A stretch of DNA of 64,000 nucleotides, from positions 2,955,001 to 3,019,000 of the forward strand of contig NW_024067666.1 in assembly GCF_009389715.1 (NCBI RefSeq), given 5' to 3'. The notes beneath the pieces were generated by a model that saw only the letters and a list, made by a program, of their open reading frames with translations, was not told the origin of the DNA and searched no databases. The position numbers and the translations under genes are program-made. This document shows positions 57,053 through 64,000 of this stretch, one piece after another. Position 1 is the first letter of the stretch. Each line of letters starts with the position of its first letter. Source of the DNA: Phoenix dactylifera (Eukaryota; Streptophyta; Magnoliopsida; Arecales; Arecaceae).

Positions 57053-60000
57053 TCAAAGTAGTTGCCTGTCAGATTGCATGCCTGCCAAGGATGATACTTC
57101 CGATTTATCTACCATGTAACCCTGACCTGAGTTGAAGATCAGGTTACTCCAATTGACAGATCTATGCACAATTCTGGATGGGACCTGATCACTGTCTTCG
57201 CCGCCGGATGCTTCATACCCATCACTGGTTGATCTTGAGAGCGGAATTCCCTTATGGACAATGGCACATGCCGAGAAGGATTTGGGGCCCTTTGCATCTT
57301 CGGCTCCAGAGGAAGAGACACGGAGTAGATGGAGATCGGGTGAGCCCAAACTGCTATCTGGAGAAGACGCAACCATTCCCGTAGATGACATGGCTTGGCT
57401 TGTCTGGAAAGCATTCCTCGCTTCGAGCTGCAAAGGTGCCAAACTGCTGGATGTTTCCAGAGCCAGGTCACTGCAGTTACTCTCAGTAGCACCGGCAGAT
57501 ATTTTCGCAAGGGGTTCTAGAGGGATGCCAATAGGCATCCTACCTCTCTTGTTAGCCTTTCTCCGGTTGTCAGTCTTTATAACCGTCCGATCGCTGCTGC
57601 TGCCAAAGCTACTATCTGTTTCTTGCCCCAGTGGTACCTCTTGTCTTCCAATAGGCTGCAGGATTTTAGACTTCTTCCTTGCTTGTGCAGCTGCTTTTGA
57701 AACTTTTTCTGCATCCAATCGTGCCAAGGTCCAAGGACTGATTTTCACAGTTGCAGCATTCCTTTTCCTTGCCGACTCTTCTGTTACCATTTCCTTGCTG
57801 GCAGAAGTTGTGGACATGCTAATTTCGGGAGGAACAACATCAAACTAGAACAAATGGAAATGTTAATGTTAAGTCCCTATTACAGAACCTTGAGAAAGAG
57901 GCAGCAATAAGGTGAAGACAAGTTCATATAAGAAAATTTTCTCTTTGCAAGGCAAATATTACACATGAAGGGACTAGAAATTTTTAAAAGGAAATAACAA
58001 ATTTCATATCCTACAACATGCTGAAGTTGAACAATGGTGTTGCTCTTTCTCATCTTCTTTTAAAACATTGGCTGTTCATAGCATCAATTCACCTACTCAA
58101 CAAAGCTGTAGTGCTTAAAAACTCACCTAGCTCACTTTTTCTGCGCATAACTTATTCTTGCATATGACGAAAAATATATTGGGCTTCTCTAATGTGATAG
58201 GTTTAAGCCTTTAAGGTGATTAGCTGAGTGATGAACCTGAAGTCAACATCTCAATAGATCTTTTGGTTGTAGAGGAGGACTCTTTATACAAATCTGTTCC
58301 CTAATCTCTCAACAAATACCAATAAGTTACTCTTCAGTACATAAAAGGAAAAGATGGACTGATAAGTTGGAGAATTTGACTTAGAAGAACTTCGAAGACC
58401 GGGAAGTGAGCAAGTTATGGTTCATCTTTTTTAAAAAATATAAGTTCAAAGACTTCAAATTGCCCTAAATTTGATGTAAAAGTCAGTACCAATCAAGGAT
58501 CGCCGAACTGGTACCGGTAGCCATACCGGTCGGCCACTGGACCGGTTCGGTACTGGTTTGGACCGGTTCGAACTGGTACCAAATCGGTACCGCTGGTTCG
58601 GCCTCCAAAAGCTCAAAAAAAATTTGGTCTAGCCGATACTAGCCGTTACGGGCCGGTTTGGACCGGTACCATTTTTTAACGCCGAACTGGTACGGGTTGA
58701 ACTAGCCGGTACGGGCCGGTTCAGCATTCCTTGGTACAAATACATAAGCAAAGATTAGTGACTCAATTTACTCTCAACACTTCTTTCTCAAAAAAATAAA
58801 TAAATAAATAAATAAATACTCTCAGTCTCTACACTTTCATTTTATGATAGGTGGAACATTTTGAGTAAAGCTACGATTGGGAGGCTGAATTTTCTTCTTA
58901 GATGGGGATTACTTTTTGAATTTACAAGCAACATTTTTCAACTCGTATAAGTATTACATTACTTGTGCTCATCAGTTTGAAGTTTGCCATCACATATAGT
59001 TTTTTTGGTTGCTTAGGTTGCATCAGCATACACAAGATCCTTGCCTCCTTGATATTGAAGATTATGATGTATTACAAAATATCCAATATATCACCACGTA
59101 TTTGAAAGGCATGGAATTTAAGCACGTGGCAAAAGGTATTCGAGGACAAATGACTTGGTTGCTTTAAGGATGAGATAATCAGAACTTATTGATATAGCTA
59201 ATAATATTTACTCCCTATTAATCAAATATTAGTCAAAATAGAGTTGAATCATCTGCTTCCTTTAAAAGGCCTACATTCATAAGTATGTTTGCTCAATTTT
59301 ACTTGATTTTGATGGTTTGAAGACTTAGGGAAGTGTATCTAATATTCGAGTCATAGATTGTAACAAGTTTGAATAGAAATTAGATTTCTATTGCACAATA
59401 CAATGGAATAAGAAGAGATGGGCTATCTCAATCACTAAGGGGCTATTAGGTGGCGCTATGAGTTTTGCAAAATAGAAGATCATAAACAAGATTCTCTGCA
59501 AGAGAGAGTTCCCATAAAAACAGGGGAAGACCTTTCTTTATTTTTGACAGATGGGAGACCCTTTTTCACAAAACTCATTTTTCAGGTTTTATGATTCGGC
59601 CAATTTGGACAAAACAAGTTTTATCGAAAGAAACCAAACAAACATTCTCGGAAAACTCGTTCATTTTGTGCTTTGAACAAATCCATTTTAGTAAAACTTA
59701 TCAACCAAACAGCCCATAAAACATAAAATGTTCTTTTGGAAGCCATTAGGACGGCATTGAAAGTTGGCAGAGTGGTCTATAAAGAGTGGATTAATGTGAC
59801 AAAAAATATAACCAACTTCTTTCACTCTTTATGCAGAACAATGGCATGGCTGGTTCATGGAGAAGGTGTATAGATCTTTTAATATAAATAAGAGTGGACT
59901 GATGTGACAAAAATATAACTTCGGATGGTATCAAATTGGGTCTGATCCAGGTTTCACTAAACCCAGACCTATACACGTTGAGATTTCAGGTCTCGCTTTT

Positions 60001-63000
60001 GGTCCTCCATTGAAGGATTGGGTCAGGTCCAGGTTCAGGTAATAAAAATGTGCATTGAGTTTGGGTTAGGTGGAGGCCGGGTCCAAGTAACCATCAGGTA
60101 TCAAGCAGTATATGTTGACGAGTTAATCAAGCTAAAGAATCCATACTTTCAGAAGTTTCTCAATGCAACATCCAATATACGTTACAAAAATTAAATGATG
60201 AACAACAAGCAGTTGATGTTTAACCATACAACAATGATGATTAAAATTTGAAGAGATACACTTAGACTTAGGTACGGACACCCAAACATGGTCGAACATG
60301 TCATTACTTTTTATTCTTTCTACCCCTCTAAATTATAGAACAAAATTTCATATACTAAGAGTTTACAAAATGAAGGATAGATAAATAAAAATTATATTTT
60401 ATACATGCCTATCTATGTGGGTATGCACATATGTGTGTGTGTGTGTGTGTTTTAATGTATGAAACCACGCAATTCTGTGGGTTTTGGTCAGGTCAGGTCT
60501 AAAAATATCAAATACATACCCAACCCCAAAGTTTCAATGGGCCTGACTTTGGATCCATACTCGACCCATTCAATATTGAGATTGGGTCTCGTCTTGGTTG
60601 GGTACTGAGTTTGCAGGCTGGAGTGGGCCCTTAATATAACCAACTATGAGATGATTGGTTTGCTCGCTACCTTGGAGACACAAAAATTTCTCTGAATATA
60701 GGAACTATATTATATCATAGTGCTTTTTTCTCTTTTTTCCCCCCTTTGATGGAAGTCGAGGGGAACCCACCCAATCATGCTATATCATAATGTTGATGTT
60801 GCAGATATACATTTTGACATTTGACAAAAGTTAATCTTAATAAAGTTCTTTTATCTTAAAAAATAAAATCTTAAAGAAGATAGGACAAAGAAAATACCTG
60901 ATCCTCAAGAAATAATCGTGGAGGAGTGCACCATGCACCACGATGAAATGTAGTGAAGGAACTAACACTGCTAAGTCCAGTAAGAGAGCTGACTGGAGAC
61001 ATTTGAGGGCTCTGCTGACCACCAACACCTTGCTGCTCCTGCTCCCTCAAGGCTATGATGTAATCATATGTGCTGATTCCCTGCTTCCCAAAGACATACA
61101 TGCCACCTTATTTACCTCAGGAGAGAGAAAAAAAAAACTATGCTGGTCTTAATAATTGTAGAAATCATAATCAGGACGGACAGGACATTGGCAGTTCATG
61201 TAGTTAGATGCAACCTTTTGATTTGTTCAAACAATTTTGACTTATCATCATCAATAATTGTACATTCATCATTCAACAAAAAAATGAATAATGGGATAAA
61301 GAAAGCAGTATGCAAATGAATTGTTTTCCCTTTTTATATACTTTCCTTCATGTTTAAGACTGTATTTATTGTGAGTAAACAAGGAAATTTTTAATCAAAC
61401 AGTACAAAAAGGCAAATGAACTGAAGCCAGAAGAGACCAGCAAACAGATAAGAATACAAAAAAAATTCTTGAACTGATTAGAAGAGAACATGATTCACAT
61501 CACTAAGTTTGTTTTCAACTCTGATGCACCCTATCATGTGTCTGGGTAATTGAAGATCCATTACAAATTTCAATTCATAAGAGGAGAAAATCTAGAGAAG
61601 TGTACTGGTTAAAGATTACCAAGTTAAAACTAGATTGTAAGTTCATATTAGCACTTAATGCAAGAAATACAATTAATGGCTTGCGCCCATGTCAATGCAT
61701 GTCTAGCACTTGTGTGGCGATGAAACAAACCAGCTATTACATAAAGTAGGAGAATATTAGGTTCAGTTTTCACCATAAGAATGCAGATAATGCCACAGTT
61801 CGTCACTAAAGATTACCTTTTTAATCAGAAGAACATGGAAGAAGAAAAGTTGAGCAAGCGGCAAAGTGGCAACCATTGCTAAGAAGGTGCAAAAACCCTG
61901 CCAAACATACCATCACAATGTTAACCAACAAAATCAGTATACCAGGACACCGTCCAGAAATTGCACTGTTGATTTTAATCTCAAGTCAGGAATTTTAAAG
62001 AGAAAATACGGAATTGTGACATTAATATATTTTTTTTGGAAAAAGAATTGGTGTGTAACTTAGCCAAACATATTAGCATTATCCAAGTGGATCAATGGAT
62101 TCTTAAACAAATGGCAAGGCATCACTAGAGTGGAAAAGGAAGGATTTTACAAAACTTACCACCACAACAATATATGGTACTAAAGAGAAACTGCTTCCCA
62201 ACTTTGAGGCTATCTCTCCAGAAAATCGCTTCCGCTCAATAAAACTAAGAATCAACACAAGGACTCCTATCGACCACTGTAGAATAAGCTGCAGGTTCAA
62301 GCCCAAGGTGCATAAATCACGCAGACCTGTCAATAATCAACCAGAATGAAAAGGACCCAGAACAAAATGCTATATACAACTCTAGACTGCCAGCTAGGGG
62401 TGCAGGTCTAGGTCGCCTCATCGGGAAACTGGACATAAATGTGCAGGTCACTACAAGGACATGAACACCCAAGGGTATGGGATGTTTTCAAATGCCATGG
62501 ATCCTGACAAATGAGGGCTTATGCTTACCAGAACAAGTGCACAAACCATGAGAATGAAGAACCTTCGATAATTTCTACTGCCTATACAGTTGTTGAGCCA
62601 CTACAAGAGTAATGGAGTAGAAGACGTTAGGCTGTCACCATTATTGGAAAAGGAAGGAATGGAGAATATTATGGTAACCAAAATCCTGTACCCTGCAGTG
62701 ATGATCAAAGCCATCAACACATTTGTCACAAACTCTACAGTGCTTACTATACTTGAACACCTGCACAATGTCCACCAGAGATTGTTCCAAATCATAACCA
62801 CATCTAATATAAGAGGCACATTTTTCCCTTGAAAGGGAACATGAAGCTTCTGTTACCATGTACAAGAGAAAGGTATGAAAAACATCAATGCAACTCATAT
62901 ATCAGTTACAATACCAATATGCAAGAAGAGTTGAAAAGGTACGTGATGGTGAAGCATATATTCTAGGTCTATGCCTCTGCACTGCATGAACATATATATA

Positions 63001-63803
63001 AAGTAAGCAAACACAATCATTTGCAATGATATGAAGAACAAAGCTGTGGATATATAACGGTCCAAAGGTACATTACAAGCTATTCAGTTGATATCAGATA
63101 AGGAGCTAATGAATTTTCTCAGCACAAATGCGCCAAAAATACAATTGCTAGCAAGGAACTCAGACAATTTTTTGGAAGGAGTTTGATGAATTAAATTGAA
63201 TTCCAAGGGAGATATGTGTCATGTAAATAATTATTTAAGAGATAAGGTGATATATGGTAGACAAGGTTTGGGAAAGATGAATTCAGAAGACCTTAAATTA
63301 CTTGTAGCCTGTGAGTGGGATGAACATCTAGGGAGTTCCAGAAATATTAGATGCATTATGTATATAGTTTATGTGAAATATGCCATCATCATTATAACTG
63401 ACAAACCTTAACCAGACCTTTTATGTAACACAGAAAAGAAGAAAAAGGAAATGTTATTTTGCTGCAATTTAAACTAGAACAACTGCATCACCAAATGAAA
63501 AAGAAATAAGGTGGCAAGAAATTGTTACGTACGAAGTGCAAACCAAACAACCTGCATAAGAAAATTATTCTGCAAATTAGACAGTACACAATTTTCGAAG
63601 GACAAATTAAGAATGTTGCAGTTTATAGGACCCAAATATTTAACCATAGATCATCAACAATAATAAGTATAACTGCAAGATGCCTGGTGCATACCTCAAC
63701 TTCACAAAGGGTGCAGTAAAACATGCCATCCTCACTTGGTTGTCGCTCAGAAGAATGCTCGTGTGAATGGCGCTGGCTACATACAAAAGAAAGAGGGCGC
63801 CAG
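57053..63803 (-). CDS. Plant DHHC protein S-acyltransferase, PAT19/PAT20-like, 5' part missing
   Basis: A membrane enzyme that transfers palmitate to cysteines of target proteins through an acyl-Cys intermediate on the DHHC motif. Exons in phase: 63803-63695, 62760-62692, 62600-62529, 62288-62160, 61897-61817, 61080-60898 and 57844-57053. Landmarks are [34 protein letters not shown] (the Cys-rich domain with DHHC), and [15 protein letters not shown]. Two membrane regions follow ([36 protein letters not shown]), then [50 protein letters not shown] and the conserved tail [20 protein letters not shown] complete it. The catalytic residues are intact. The first membrane pair and N-terminus are not seen; they should lie to the right of 63803, partly beyond the window. 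The exon at 63803 was placed by its TTGTTCAG acceptor and phase, and this border is the least certain. The 3.05-kb last intron holds dispersed repeats. Confidence 0.9.
58495..58735. repeat. GTACCGG-rich dispersed repeat in a PAT intron
   Basis: It repeats the ACCGGTTCGG / GGTACCG vocabulary seen in the ALG11 intron at 39895-40075, here including a CCGGTACGGGCCGGTT-like palindrome series. Unclassified. Confidence 0.6.
59930..60630. repeat. GGGTC-rich degenerate repeat tracts in a PAT intron
   Basis: Words such as GGGTCAGGTCCAGG, GGTCAGGTCAGGTC and CCCAACCC recur at 59930-60110 and 60475-60630, around a TG run at about 60430-60451. Similar vocabulary appears at 3600-4290, 34365-34520, 52670-52930 and 54640-54720. 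These are probably relics of one or more common repeats. Confidence 0.45.
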
Positions 63804-64000
63804 CTGAACAAAACCATCAATATATGCATACACAAGAAGATGGTTTTTCCTTTTCAGGTTTGTCAGATGACTTTCCGCCAGTATCATCAGCGTGGTCCCC
63901 TATCAAGTGGTTTAACTCCTGTTGTTGTCACAGCATGTGCTTCATTGATTGAGGAAATTAATTCAGCTCCTTGTCAGCATATCTTGGGCTGAGTCTGCTT
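63804..64000 (-). other. Unresolved 5' side of the PAT gene at the window edge
   Basis: The minus strand holds a short frame GDHADDTGGKSSDKPEKEKP that could be coding. However, no donor site at a workable distance links it to the exon at 63803. It may be an intron, or an exon whose border I cannot place. Confidence 0.3.

Overview
The window looks like nuclear DNA of a flowering plant, most likely a commelinid monocot and possibly a palm (inference). Genes are spliced with GT-AG introns and separated by long AT-rich spacers. First exons are strongly GC-rich. CACTA, Tekay-type LTR, LINE and tRNA-derived SINE relics are interleaved with the genes. No bacterial, organellar or CRISPR feature was seen.

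Layout. 1-3000: a SINE lies directly upstream of a two-exon CYP81-type cytochrome P450 that carries one premature stop just after the heme-binding loop. 3000-6780: spacer with an Au-SINE-like relic. 6782-23194: a large CACTA (En/Spm) DNA transposon with AGA target duplications. It holds remnants of a TNP2-type transposase and a seven-exon Transposase_24 gene. A 10.8-kb Tekay/Del chromovirus fossil (9893-20698, GGTAC duplications) is inserted into the first bases of a transposase exon, and that fossil itself contains an extra partial LTR. 24319-25834: a second, small CACTA element of the same family carrying a captured host exon (Pack-CACTA). 25835-29840: spacer with LINE and other repeats. 29841-31225: a six-exon gene for an atypical bHLH protein (minus), reconstructed from splice sites. 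31226-37079: spacer with a decayed LINE and short duplications. 37080-44958: complete seven-exon ALG11 (minus). 45340-45725: a second copy of the first SINE. 50192-51201: a multi-pass membrane-protein gene (minus) with an apparent frame change in a C-rich stretch. 55136-56064: a broken, probably related membrane-protein gene (plus). 57053-63803 and beyond: a plant DHHC protein S-acyltransferase (minus) whose 5' end is unresolved or beyond the window.

The genes do not form a pathway. ALG11 acts in N-glycan precursor assembly at the ER, the PAT in membrane protein palmitoylation, the P450 in specialised metabolism and the bHLH in transcription. The most unusual structures are the nested CACTA/chromovirus block, the Pack-CACTA with an 18-bp templated insertion in its captured exon, and a perfect 20-bp-arm hairpin at 22129-22174. 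Exon borders were assigned by eye from splice consensus and family similarity recalled from memory. No database search was run.
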